From Maylandia zebra (Eukaryota; Chordata; Actinopteri; Cichliformes; Cichlidae): a stretch of DNA of 64,000 nucleotides. The notes beneath the pieces are model-generated. The model was not told the DNA's origin. It did not search any database and saw nothing but the letters and a program-made list of their open reading frames with translations. This document shows, piece by piece, positions 10,901-21,005 of the stretch. The stretch is taken from assembly GCF_041146795.1 (NCBI RefSeq), contig NC_135176.1, forward strand, positions 14,256,286 through 14,320,285. Reading direction: 5' to 3'. The translations under genes were made by a program, and so were the position numbers. How positions within the stretch are numbered: position 1 is the first letter of the stretch; each line of letters begins with the position of its first letter.

Positions 10901-13900
10901 TTTTCTATTAGAGGAAATGTCGTAAGTAATCCCAGCTACAAGGACTGGGTGTGTCAACTTTCCTCTGAAACAAACAAACCATTTTTAACTTCCTGTCCAC
11001 CTACAATCACCAGCCCCAAGGAGTCGAAAACGGTCATAGTGGAACAAACCACATACCATGAAGTCGACCGTATGCATTGTTACTGTGGAAAGTTAAACGT
11101 ACAGCAATTTCCTCCCCTTGCTTTTCCGATTAATGCAATGTGGATATGTGTAAAGGAAAAAAAAAAAAGGTGAAACACGATGAAATATAATCGTTCAGGT
11201 TTCTCTACAATTAACATTGTTTCTTTAATGAAGTTCCTCAGGTCCTGAAGAAATGTGCAGAGTTTATTGAGAAACATGGGATTGTGGACGGGATCTACAG
11301 ACTGTCGGGGGTTACCTCAAATATCCAGCGTCTCAGGTACTCCTACCATACTTTTTTGAAGATTTGCAACAATTAGACATGACATGCTAAGAATTACGAT
11401 TTAAAATCTTAGACTAATCCTGATGGTCTGTATGTATCGCCTCTGTTTATATGCAGCTTCTCTGAACAGTTACTGGTGTATGTATTCTTCTTGAAAGAAA
11501 CAACACACATAAATCATCTGCGTTATGCAAGTGTTTCCTTAGATCTTTTTTGCATCTTTTTTTGCATCTTTGCTGGTGATTTTTCCCCCCCAAAATAACA
11601 CAAGTCAACTGAATAGACTTAAATCTTACCAGCTACATTCTGCAATCGTAGTTAGCAGGGGTGTTAAACAATCAAAGCATTCAGCTAAGTCTGTGTGTGT
11701 GTTTGTGTGTAGGCAGGAATTTTGTTCTGAGGCGTGCCCTGACCTTACAAAGGAAGTGTACCTCCAGGACATCCACTGTGTGGGTTCCTTATGTAAGCTG
11801 TACTTCAGGGAGCTACCCAATCCTCTGCTCACATATGAGCTTTACAGCAAATTCACCGTGAGTACATTCAAGTCACATCTGCTGTCGTGATGGGGGAGGG
11901 GGGATCCTGTGTGACACAGAAGTGGTTTGACTGCACGTTCAGCTGGTCATATGTCACTCACAAGGGTACAATTAGCAGATATCAGCTTCATATTGGCTAA
12001 TTTGCATTTAAATGGTATTTTTTGACCTAATGACACTATTCATAAAGAGTTTTTCATGTTTATAACAGCTGTAATTTTACAGTAATGACAACAATAACCA
12101 CTTCCAAAAAATGTGTTACTCATGAAAAAAACTTAATTTAAAGATGAAAAACATCTTGTCTGTTTCACTGTTGCATAAGATGCACAACGAAGTTAGAAAA
12201 ACACAGTTAAAGTGTAATCACATCTTCATAAATTCAGATTTTTAGCACCGAACATTTGTGAATTTTCTGGATAAAATGCAGGCAAGAAAGTAGGAAAGAA
12301 GGAAACAGGAATATCAAACTCTAAGATCAGGATCATATTTTCTGCCCAGCGTTCTGTGTACTTTCACGGGGCATTTGCATACCTTGGCATTCGTACATTT
12401 CGTGCCGCTGGTTCCTGAAAAACTGCAGGACTCCAGTGTTTTAGGAAAAATCTGCCCTTCGCACGGTGCACTAAAAACATCATAAGAACAGTTTAGAAAA
12501 CTTTATTGTTTTCTTTAAAAGAACAAAGTTGGTGCTAAATTGCTTTCAGATTGCAAACGTTGCTCCTTTTTTTTGCATAAAACGTTATTTTTAGGTGGAC
12601 GGTTTGTACTTTTGACTGTTTGAGTTAAATGCAACTTACAAAAGCTCAGCTGTTTGAAGCTCCACTGCATTAGTTTTACAGCAAACATACCAACCTATGC
12701 TTGTCTGTTAACAGGGCTAACAGCCCTGACAGCTAGATTTTTTTTTTACCCTACAGATAATTATAACATTAATCATATCGAGTGTAATCTAAGATAAAAA
12801 AGAAAAAGAAAAAGAAAGTTCAATGTTGTTTTAGTGCAGGGCAATCTAGTCGTTCTGCAGCTATATTAAGGTTTTCTCTGATTAATGATTAGAGAGCTGC
12901 AGAGAAAACGCTAATGCTTTTTTTAAAATATAATGGTACTCTATAATTCAAACAATCTTCTAATGTACTTCCTCTAACATATACTTAAAAGAATGCTGGC
13001 GTTCATGTATCTCAAAGTAACAAAATTAGGCTGACGTGAATTATTTTGTGCGGTTCGCATGCAGGAAGTGGTCTCAGTCCAGGACGATCATGAGAGACTT
13101 TTACACATTCAGAAGGTCATCAAAGAACTGCCGACTGCTCACTTCAGGTGAACCTTTAACTTCTTAAACTTTAATGGATGTGACAGTCGTCCTGCTGACA
13201 AACTCTTTACTGTGTTTGACTAATCGTGTTTAAATAAGTGTGAAAACACATTTTTTCTCACCTATCCTTAGGACTCTGGAGTACCTTGCAAAGCACTTGT
13301 CTCACCTCGCTACCCTGAGCACCCAAACAAACATGCATACACGTAACCTTGCTTTGGTGTGGGCTCCAAATCTGCTGAGGTGCGTTTAGATGTGGTTGAG
13401 ACACATTATACGCCATCCAGTGTCAATGCAAGTTTTTACTGTTGGGTTTCAACACTTGTTTTTGTATTTCCTTTTTTAGATCTAAAGACATTGAGGCTTC
13501 ATCTGGTAATGGAGACATGGCTTTCCAGGAGGTGCGGATACAACAGTCGGTGGTTGAGTTTATTTTAAACCACGCAGATCAGATCTTCAGCAGTGAACAA
13601 ATTCAAGTCAAAGAAGGTATGACACTTCTTTTGCTGAGGAGAAATGTTGAGCTGAAGCATTTTCTCAGTTACCAGCGCAAAAAACAACATTTTATATTTC
13701 TCCAGGACCGGTTTCGAAGTGTGGGGAAAAGTACGCCACGCTCCCCATCAGTGGCCAGTGTGGGCCAATGAAGTTGATGAGTTTGGAAGAAGCTCAGGCT
13801 CGCTCCTTAAGTCCAGACCACCCTCTCCATAAAGAACGCCAGCGAGAGAACAGTTTGCCTGATACAAGCACGGCCACGCTCTATCACACCGTCATAGACA

Positions 13901-16900
13901 TATCAGACAACAAGTAAGATTTGGCCTCAGCCTCACGTGTGTTTAAAGTGCTGTGATGCTGTGACATGTGACAGATGCCAGTGAGCTTAATCTTCTCTCT
14001 TCGTTTGTCAGGAGAAAGTTTTCTGGGAAATCGAAGAAGTGGAAGTCTATCTTTAACATCGGAAGGTCTTTGGACCCAAAGGGAAAACTTAGCCGGAATG
14101 GCAGTGTGCTCATAAGAGCACAGGGAATGACAGGTAAAGATTCCCACAGGAGAGAACTATTTAAAGGAAAACTAGCTAAATATACGTCCCCACCGGGCAA
14201 CATGAACAGCCAAGCAAGTTAGAAACAGTTGGACAACATGATTTGCCTTTTCCTTTGACCTTCTTTAATGATGTTTCAAAATTATGCAGGCCTTAAAGCG
14301 AATATCCAGCCCATGCTAGTTAGTGTTAATTTAATATTTCTTTTTTGTTTTCTTACAGAAAAAGCTGCTCTCCGTCCATCCAGGAGCATGGAGTCCTTGT
14401 ACACAGGTGGGGCTTAAACCTTGTTGTAACTATTTGCATGGAACTGAAACAAACTGCATAAATTTTGGATGTTTTAATTTAGCAAAAGACTTTCTCTTTG
14501 CCTCGTTATAAGAGAGTACCATTGCATATACTGTAGTTCTCAGAAATCGTGTGTGTAAAAGGGCATGACATTTTCTTATGCTAATATTTATCACTTTTGG
14601 ACTTTGAATTGCAGATGATGACAGAACAGGAAGCAATAGTCCAGCTGGTGGACCAGGCAGTATTTTCATTCCGGATGTAAAATCCAGAACGCTGGGATCC
14701 GACTCGCTCTGTGACATCAGCGAACATGATCAAAACTGGGAGTTTAAAGGGAAGAACACTGGGGGGGCAACGGGTGGCTGGAATGTCAGCGAGAACCAGA
14801 AGGGCTCTGAGCCCCCTCAGAAAAACCTGCCAGAGCAGCTCAAGGTGTTTAAAGGTGACGACCTCGGTGGCTACAAGCCCACCTCCCCAAAAAACAGGAG
14901 GATGTTGTACTCGGCTTCCTCACACAACAGCTCCTCCCGACCCTCCTTTCCAGGAAGTTTCTTCCCACTGGAGTCTTCGCCGAGGCATCAGCGCAGAGCC
15001 GTCAACATATCTGAGCCTTTTGCTGTGTCTGTACCTCTGCGTGTGTCAGCAGTTATCAGCTCTAACAGCACGCCATGCAGAGGGCACGGCAAAGAAAAAG
15101 CAGCTACTCTGAAACCCTGCAAAGAGACTTCAGAGCAGAGCGGCAACAGTGGAAAGAGCAACACTTTCCCCCAACTGGAACGGAAGAGGCAGGAAAGAGC
15201 AGAGAAGAATAACGTAGAGGAGGTGACGTCCAGGGTATCGTCACAAGGTAAGGCCATCTTCCTTTTTTTGTGTGAATTGTTGCTCACATCTAAAGTCATA
15301 CTTGTGTAACCGGTTGCAATGAAAACAAAAAACATGTTTTATTCAGATATAAGGAAAGAAATGGTCCAAGACGGTCAAGGAGAGAGGAATATTTCTCAAC
15401 TGGAACTGCAGTCCCTTGCAAATGCAAGAGAAGGCAAAGATGCAGCGCCATCTTCTGGGAAAGAACTGCACAACCTGCCCACAGAGAAGCAACTGGTAAT
15501 CATCTCCGATTACAGATGTTGTCTTTTATTATAGTTCAGGTGTAACACTCCATAATAATTTGTGAAATTAATTTTTTTTAAGGAATAAGTACTGTATTTG
15601 CTAGTATTATTAGTATTTTGCGTCACGTTATTTACTCAGGTTTAGCCTTTTTTACAAAAAGGAACTAACCAGACCCAATAACACTGCTTTAAAATACCAG
15701 AAATGTTTTAGTGTGGTAACCCAGTTGTTCTTGCTCATGTACATTTGCTGTAATTTGTTACTCTTTGCTAATCTTTGCTTGCTTATCCCTTATAACTTCC
15801 CAGGATAAGAGATCTTCTACTGGCAAAGACCTGTGGTCTGACCTAAACCAGGAACTGAAAATAACTGAACCCGAATTTGACCTGCTGGATGAAAATGTTA
15901 AACAAGTTAACGTCTCAACAAGCACTTGTGTGAACACTAAGTTAACAATGGATGTTAAGGCGAAGCGCAGCCGCAGCTCTCCATCTCTGTCTTTGCTATG
16001 TAGAGAGCAGTCTTCAAATACCTCTCGGAGTGATTGTGAAGTCGTCGCAAAGAAGCAGCCTTCAGAATCAGACATCTTACTGTCTCTTCACAAAACTGCA
16101 CCGCCTACTGACACGATGGATGAGAAAGAGAAGAAACTGAATCTTAAAATCCCACCCTTAAACAAAGATAACTCAGTTTACACCAAGCAGAGCCAGCTTT
16201 GTCCAAAGAAAGCCAGTTCAGACCAAGTCATAAATCATTTAAGAATTGAGGATGTTCTTGTGGTTGCAGATAATATAGACAGCAAATCTCACAAACACGA
16301 AATTCCTCAGGAGAACCAAAATGCCTTCAGTGATGGAGCGAAGAAAGTTATGATTCCTGAGTTGGAGATCCCTCAGAGGCTTCCAGTGTGTTTGGAGGAG
16401 AAACGTAACACACTGGAGCTGCCGAACCTCGACGATGATGAAGGAGGGACTTCAGAGGAGCTGGACCTGGTGGAGCCCTGGGAGGATATTAGCTCCACTA
16501 AGCAGTGGGTTACAAGCCCACTCCACTCACCTGATCTGGAGCACTTATTTAACCACCTGTCACCCTTCAGCTCACACGGGGAAACTTTGAGCTTAGAGGT
16601 GGAGAAGAGCTCATCTCCTCAAGCTGATAACAACAAGTTCTTCAGGAGCACCGAATGCTCTCCAGGAAACCTCCTTCAGACTACAAACAGCAAACCAGAA
16701 ACAACGTGGATGTACGTTCCTTCGGCACCTACACGGTCGAGCTTGAACAGCAATAGCACAACACAACCTCAAACGGAAAAGTGCAGCACAACAAAATCGA
16801 AGAACACAGCGTCATCTCAGAGGTTTAATAGACAAATGTCGTATGAGGCAGCAGCTTCAGAGAAAAGAGAGGAGAAATGCTTTTCTAAACACAGGCCGTG

Positions 16901-17804
16901 TTCGCTTAACTTGGATCTGGGACATAGGTATATCAGAGACATTTCTAATCAGCAAAACCGTACTTCATCAGAGTTTTCCTCCTGTCAGAGGGGGCTAATG
17001 GCCTCATCTGGAGCTGTGAACAACGGGCTGCCCTCAGAGTTGGAGCTGTTTCTGAACGATCGGCAGGCGCCTCTCCGGCGAAACTCGGCCCCGGTCAGCG
17101 TGTCTTCTGTGCGGACAGCCTTCATGATAAAAACGTGCCAGGCCAAAGCTGTCCCTGTCATCCCCCCAAAGGTGCAGTACAGCCAGATACCTCACTGCAG
17201 ACCCGAGAATGAATTTGACAGGGTGAAGGAACAAGAAAAGGAGAATCCTAAAGTGAGCACGGAGAAAAGCAATGCTGCACCTCCTCCGAGCGTGTCAGAC
17301 CTAAAGGAGGAGCTGGAGAATAAAGAGCCAGCCCCCATACTCCAAAAACAGCCAAGTGTTGAGAAATCTGCCGAGTCTTTGAAGATCTCATCCACTCCAG
17401 AATTGCCTGTGATAACCAGGAGGCACACACCCAGCCTGGAAGTGTTTGTGGATTGTCCCAGACCCAGCAGAGGGAACCTCTTACAAAGACCGTCCTTTAG
17501 GAACAGACAGAGACCTCAAAGTCTTATCCTGCTCAGCCCTCCGTTTCCCATCATGGACTATCCGACGTCGGGGGATGACGGCAAGCTCCTTTCACCCATC
17601 AAGAGCCTGAATGACGCGTCAGCAGCGAATGTCTTTTCTAAAGAGATGGCCGAAAATTTCAGGACAACAGAGGGGATCGCTCTTCAGAATAAAATGACTA
17701 TCCCAAAAAGCGGACAGAGACTGGAAACGTCAACCAGCTGCTTCTACCAGCCACAGAGAAGGTCGATGATATTTGACAGCAGGAGCCACAGGCAGATTGA
17801 GTGA
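7812..17804 (+). CDS. arhgap31: Rho GTPase-activating protein 31 (CdGAP), 12 coding exons
   Basis: GTPase-activating protein of the CdGAP family, which stimulates GTP hydrolysis on Cdc42 and Rac1 at focal adhesions and lamellipodia. Joining 7812-7911, 11234-11336, 11713-11857, 13065-13147, 13272-13379, 13480-13616, 13706-13913, 14012-14133, 14359-14406, 14615-15247, 15347-15495 and 15804-17804 gives 3837 nt, one uninterrupted frame of 1278 aa; every intron is GT/AG. The N terminus is polybasic (MKNKGTKQKTKKKG), matching the membrane-binding region known for CdGAP. The RhoGAP domain covers about residues 20-220, with the arginine finger in GIYRLSG (R56). The family motif KKWKSIFNIGRS follows in exon 8, SEPFAVSVPLRVSAV in exon 10, and the rest is a long Ser/Pro-rich, probably disordered tail ending RSHRQIE, as in mammalian CdGAP. 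It is somewhat shorter than human ARHGAP31 (about 1444 aa). Close paralogues ARHGAP30/32/33 fit the tail motifs less well. The start was chosen because it opens the family's conserved N terminus. Confidence 0.95.
7912..11233 (+). other. arhgap31 intron 1
   Basis: A 3.3-kb intron between coding exons 1 and 2. It is AT-rich, and I recognised no mobile element, coding exon or RNA gene. The ORFs inside it (such as 8254-8538, 9373-9696 and 10832-11173) have no family resemblance and no splice context. Confidence 0.85.
11234..11336 (+). CDS. arhgap31: arhgap31 coding exon 2 (arginine-finger exon)
   Basis: Encodes VPQVLKKCAEFIEKHGIVDG then IYRLSGVTSNIQRLR. The acceptor is placed at ATGAAG|TTCCTCAG, not at the CCTCAG eight bases later, because only this choice restores the family's DVPQVLK and keeps the frame with exon 1. 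R56 is the expected catalytic arginine finger. Donor CTCAG|GTACTC. Confidence 0.93.
11337..11712 (+). other. arhgap31 intron 2
   Basis: A 376-bp intron. The 3' end is TG-rich (GTGTGTGTGTTTGTGTGTAG) instead of a classic C/T tract. Nothing else recognised. Confidence 0.9.
11713..11857 (+). CDS. arhgap31: arhgap31 coding exon 3
   Basis: RhoGAP core: QEFCSEACPDLTKEVYLQD, IHCVGSLCKLYFRELPNPLL, TYELYSKFT. KLYFRELPNPL is the most conserved RhoGAP block after the arginine finger. The acceptor follows a TG-rich tract (GTGTGTAG|GCAGG); donor TTCACC|GTGAGT, phase 0. Confidence 0.94.
11858..13064 (+). other. arhgap31 intron 3
   Basis: A 1.2-kb intron between two RhoGAP-domain exons. It is AT-rich with short A/T homopolymers and no recognisable repeat family or gene. 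Confidence 0.9.
13065..13147 (+). CDS. arhgap31: arhgap31 coding exon 4
   Basis: RhoGAP domain: EVVSVQDDHERLLHIQKVIK then ELPTAHFR. Acceptor GCATGCAG|GAAGTG, donor TTCAG|GTGAAC. The frame agrees with exons 3 and 5. Confidence 0.93.
13272..13379 (+). CDS. arhgap31: arhgap31 coding exon 5
   Basis: RhoGAP domain: TLEYLAKHLSHLATLSTQTN then MHTRNLALVWAPNLLR. The NLALVWAPNLL block contains the conserved Asn of the switch-contacting surface. Acceptor CCTTAG|GACTC, donor GCTGAG|GTGCGT. Confidence 0.94.
13480..13616 (+). CDS. arhgap31: arhgap31 coding exon 6
   Basis: End of the RhoGAP domain: SKDIEASSGNGDMAFQEVRI, QQSVVEFILNHADQIFSSEQ, IQVKE. Acceptor TTTTTTAG|ATCTAA, donor AAGAAG|GTATGA. Confidence 0.93.
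13706..13913 (+). CDS. arhgap31: arhgap31 coding exon 7
   Basis: Post-GAP linker with the family-specific motifs KLMSLEEAQARSL and KERQRENSLP, then LYHTVIDISDNK. Acceptor TTCTCCAG|GACCGG, donor CAACAA|GTAAGA. These motifs separate CdGAP from generic RhoGAPs. Confidence 0.92.
14012..14133 (+). CDS. arhgap31: arhgap31 coding exon 8 (basic region)
   Basis: Encodes RKFSGKSKKWKSIFNIGRS, then LDPKGKLSRNGSVLIRAQG: the conserved CdGAP basic region. Acceptor TTTGTCAG|GAGAAA, donor GACAG|GTAAAG. Confidence 0.92.
14359..14406 (+). CDS. arhgap31: arhgap31 coding exon 9 (micro-exon)
   Basis: A 48-nt exon encoding EKAALRPSRSMESLYT. Acceptor TTCTTACAG|AAAAAG, donor ACACAG|GTGGGG. As a multiple of three with phase 1 on both sides, it could be skipped without a frame change; whether that happens is unknown. 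Confidence 0.88.
14615..15247 (+). CDS. arhgap31: arhgap31 coding exon 10
   Basis: A 633-nt exon beginning DDDRTGSNSPAGGPG. It includes LGSDSLCDISEHDQNWEF and SEPFAVSVPLRVSAVISSNS, the latter strongly conserved in CdGAP. Acceptor ATTGCAG|ATGATG, donor CACAAG|GTAAGG. Confidence 0.92.
15347..15495 (+). CDS. arhgap31: arhgap31 coding exon 11
   Basis: A 149-nt exon, frame DIRKEMVQDGQGERN... to EKQL. Acceptor ATTCAG|ATATAA, donor AACTG|GTAATC. It has little recognisable family sequence; support comes from frame continuity and splice sites on both sides. Confidence 0.8.
15496..15803 (+). other. arhgap31 intron 11
   Basis: A 308-bp intron before the long terminal exon, GTAATC...TTCCCAG. No element recognised. 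Confidence 0.88.
15804..17804 (+). CDS. arhgap31: arhgap31 terminal coding exon 12
   Basis: A 2001-nt last exon (residues 613-1278). It is Ser/Pro-rich with an acidic stretch (LDDDEGGTSEELDLVEPWED), PLRRNSAPVSVSS, a conserved block RQRPQSLILLSPPFPIMDYP and the terminal RRSMIFDSRSHRQIE. Acceptor CTTCCCAG|GATAAG; stop TGA at 17802-17804. The open frame extends 39 nt upstream of the acceptor, but that part is intronic. Such tails in mammalian CdGAP carry ERK and GSK3 phosphorylation sites; equivalents were not mapped here. Confidence 0.93.
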   Translation, partial: DKRSSTGKDLWSDLNQELKITEPEFDLLDENVKQVNVSTSTCVNTKLTMDVKAKRSRSSPSLSLLCREQSSNTSRSDCEVVAKKQPSESDILLSLHKTAPPTDTMDEKEKKLNLKIPPLNKDNSVYTKQSQLCPKKASSDQVINHLRIEDVLVVADNIDSKSHKHEIPQENQNAFSDGAKKVMIPELEIPQRLPVCLEEKRNTLELPNLDDDEGGTSEELDLVEPWEDISSTKQWVTSPLHSPDLEHLFNHLSPFSSHGETLSLEVEKSSSPQADNNKFFRSTECSPGNLLQTTNSKPETTWMYVPSAPTRSSLNSNSTTQPQTEKCSTTKSKNTASSQRFNRQMSYEAAASEKREEKCFSKHRPCSLNLDLGHRYIRDISNQQNRTSSEFSSCQRGLMASSGAVNNGLPSELELFLNDRQAPLRRNSAPVSVSSVRTAFMIKTCQAKAVPVIPPKVQYSQIPHCRPENEFDRVKEQEKENPKVSTEKSNAAPPPSVSDLKEELENKEPAPILQKQPSVEKSAESLKISSTPELPVITRRHTPSLEVFVDCPRPSRGNLLQRPSFRNRQRPQSLILLSPPFPIMDYPTSGDDGKLLSPIKSLNDASAANVFSKEMAENFRTTEGIALQNKMTIPKSGQRLETSTSCFYQPQRRSMIFDSRSHRQIE

Positions 17805-20800
17805 CTGGAGATCCACTCAGCGACCATGTATGTAAATAGATGCGATACATCAAGATCCCAAGGAAGATGATATGATAACCTGTTGTAAATTGTATGACTC
17901 ACACATTCCTTGAAAGGCGGTTTAAAAACAGGAAGTAAGTGGGAAAGAGGAAAAGGAAGCCACGATGTGCCTGAGTGCCATTTATCCTTGAGTGACATCT
18001 GCAACCAATGTTTTTTTTAAGTCTCCATTAGTCTATTATTTTGGTCTCTATTGTGTTAGAGATTGATTTGCTGTCATCTAATTGTTTTTAGCTCATTTAG
18101 GAAATTTATGTAAAATTCATTTTAGGATAACAGACATTCTGTCTCATTCCCAAGGCATGTTATGATATATATCCTACCCTGTCAAAGAGAATCACTGCCA
18201 GACTGGAAAGTATGAAAAGCATCCTTTTGCTATTAAAACTGCAACTTGCAAACTGGCTGCCGGGCAGCTTTTGTCATAGATGGAATAGTGAGCTGTGCTA
18301 AATATTTTCTGATGAATGAAAAATCACTATTGACCTTTTAAACCGCAAAAAAAGGAAAACAAAATCTTAACTCAGGGTTGAAAAACTGGTTGTTTATCCA
18401 GAGGCTTGAAGTACCATTTTAACCATACACAGCTTCAAAATCCAAGTTATACATGAAAGTAAAATGTTACCAGCAACACAGACCTCTGAAAAAAATGTCC
18501 CTTTTAAACTTGTATGGAGTCATTTGGTGTAGCAGTGTCTAAACCACATTTTACTACCACAGTTAGAAGTGAAACCCGAGGGGTCTGGAGATGATTAACG
18601 AAGTAGGAAAGAAAACGAAGGGAATATCTGTTGCACTGATTAGTAGATGTTTTTGTGCATAAAAGGGTTAGTAGCTGTATCTGTCTGATATAACAGAAAT
18701 GTAGTTCAGTAAAGTAGAAGTATGGAGAAGTTTAAAGATATGAAATGGAAATATTCAAGTCAGGTACACTTAGTTCAAAATGGTCAGGTTAGGAAGGTTT
18801 GGTATGGAGTAAGTAGGTAATCCATCCTCACACGCATATTTAAAGAAATACATGGACAGCAGATAAGCACAATGTACCATAGTGAAGACATAAATAATAA
18901 ACTAGAGGATCCACACAGCAGCATGTAGGATTTTAAAATAACTATACTATGATTTGCGTACATGAGTTATCGCTGCAGGAACAAAGCTGGGTTTTTTAAA
19001 ACAATGCTGTTCTGCACTTTGGGACGCGGAGCCTTTCTCCAAAAGAAAAAAACTGAAACTCACGATCAAAGCGGTGCCGTAGACGCGGCTCACCCGTCAG
19101 CCCGTTAGACCATTTGATTCAGTGAGTTTCTGTTCTTTATAGATAAATATGACACTGAGGAAAAGGGCAAAGCAGCCCCAACAAAAGCATGATACAATAA
19201 ACTCAAGGTGGCTTTATCAATGTGCAAATATGACAGATGATAGAATATGGGTTTGTTTTTTTTACACGCAGCTTTTTACAGTTTATTAAGATCAGCTTTA
19301 AATCAATAATTATTCCAAGAAATGTATAAAACTGAAGATATTCCCTCTTAACCCCTAGTGAATGGATATTTGATGCATGAGTTTTGGGGAATTGTAAAAT
19401 TAAAGAAAAATACATTGCACAATACAAAAAAAGCAAATTAAAACAAATGAGAGCTCATTTATGCAAAATCATATTTCATTTTTGTTTAGTTAAGTCAATA
19501 AACACTTTTTTCCACCATAAAGTTGAATATTTTACTATCATTTCATTTTTCAGGATTTAAATGGATGTTGGATGTAAACATCTGTGTATGAGTACATTTT
19601 CTAAAATCATGGATCATAATAATTATCTTCAATTTTTAAAAATAGTAGAATATAATGAAATCATCAATGTACCAGCTTGTGATCGGTCTCATTATCCTGG
19701 AGTCATCCAACAACACCACAGTCATCTGGATACGTTAACTTGTCCTGTGTTCATACCCGCCCTGTCACATGTTTTTGCATGGGATAAACAATAACAGTGA
19801 GATAATAATATGGACATTTCAGTTATCCGTTAGTTGCATCCAGTCAATTTGCAAGTCAAGAATCCAGCCCACAAGATTTTTATTGAGGCCAAATTGTTCG
19901 AATAGTTTGCTGATTTAACTCTAAGGCAGAAATGTGCTGAAGGTTGAAGAAAAATTGACCCACAGCAGATGAGCATACCTTTACGATTTCTGCTCCTCTA
20001 TGCGGTCTGTAAGCAAGCTCCACGGGTTGCATTGACTAATCACTGATGGTTAGTCATTTGTTATGGAGAGAGCTGAGTCTGCAGGAGCGCTGTCTGGATT
20101 CTGGTACACTCATTTCTAAAAATGTCAGAATACAGACACTGGAAAGAAACCTGTCCCATACTCGTGAGCGATGTGATGGCACCGCATGAGATTATGACCT
20201 TTTTACATACTTGTGTCAACCTAGTTTGTTCTCAATAGCCTGAATACAGATCTCAAGCCTGATCCTTTACAGGAAAATGACTTTATTTATTCCTTTATGA
20301 AGTTTCACGTGACTTTACGTAAACCTGATACTGTATATTACACATGCAACGACAGGCTTAGTGAAGAGCTGGTGGCTGTTTGTTTTTTTTAAAGAAGTAT
20401 TTAAAAGGAAATTTCTATCAGCACATGAATTAAGAGCTTTAATTCCTGTGTCACTTTTTTCTGTAATATGATTGAATGGATTTCACTTTGGATTTAATGA
20501 GAGGGTTTTATTTGGTCATCTGATGATGTGATCAGCGCTGCTCGTCAGACAGTAAACTGGAGCTTGAGTTTGTGCGTGCTGACTGTATTCACTGTGCTTG
20601 GATCTTAATGGTGCTTTGTGTAAAAGTCGAATAACACCATCTCCGTTTTGCATTTTCTGCTATTTTTGAGTGAACAGCCCAAAAAAAGAAGATTTTTTTT
20701 TAAATCACTTTGTATGTTAAATTGTATTTAAGATGTCCTTCATGTAATTAAAAGTTGCGGTGTTTTTATACTGTAGTTTGGACAGCCTGGATGTGTGATT

Positions 20801-21005
20801 CATGTCATAGTGTTTAATTACTTTGTAACTCATGTATACTTGTTGATACTGAAAATTATTGATTGAATTGCGTGTAATCATGGAGTGGGGGGAGCCTTCG
20901 AGATGAGCTTTGCCTTAATTATCTGATTATGGCACCTAAAGTAATGTACATAAGATGAGTTTTGTTACAACAGAAAGCTATGAAAATAAAATGTTCAAAA
21001 AAAAA
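17805..21005 (+). other. arhgap31 3' untranslated region (probable)
   Basis: About 3.2 kb from the stop codon to a poly(A) signal plus A-tract near 20985-21005. It is AT-rich with several ATTTA-type motifs and no credible ORF. The end is inferred from the AATAAA signal, so shorter isoforms are possible. Confidence 0.6.
20985..20990 (+). promoter_or_regulatory. Candidate poly(A) signal of arhgap31
   Basis: AATAAA followed by TGTTC and an A-run (20997-21006). This is the best placed canonical hexamer downstream of arhgap31 before the intergenic region. Other AATAAA-like hexamers occur earlier in the same 3' region. Confidence 0.5.

Noticed and set aside
11242..11336. Alternative acceptor CCTCAG|GTCCTG for arhgap31 exon 2
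   Set aside because: It would lose Val-Pro-Gln and break the frame with exon 1; the AAG eight bases upstream restores DVPQVLK.
14711..15112. 133-codon ORF overlapping arhgap31 exon 10
   Set aside because: Out of frame with the conserved CdGAP sequence (SEPFAVSVPLRVSAV is in the other frame).
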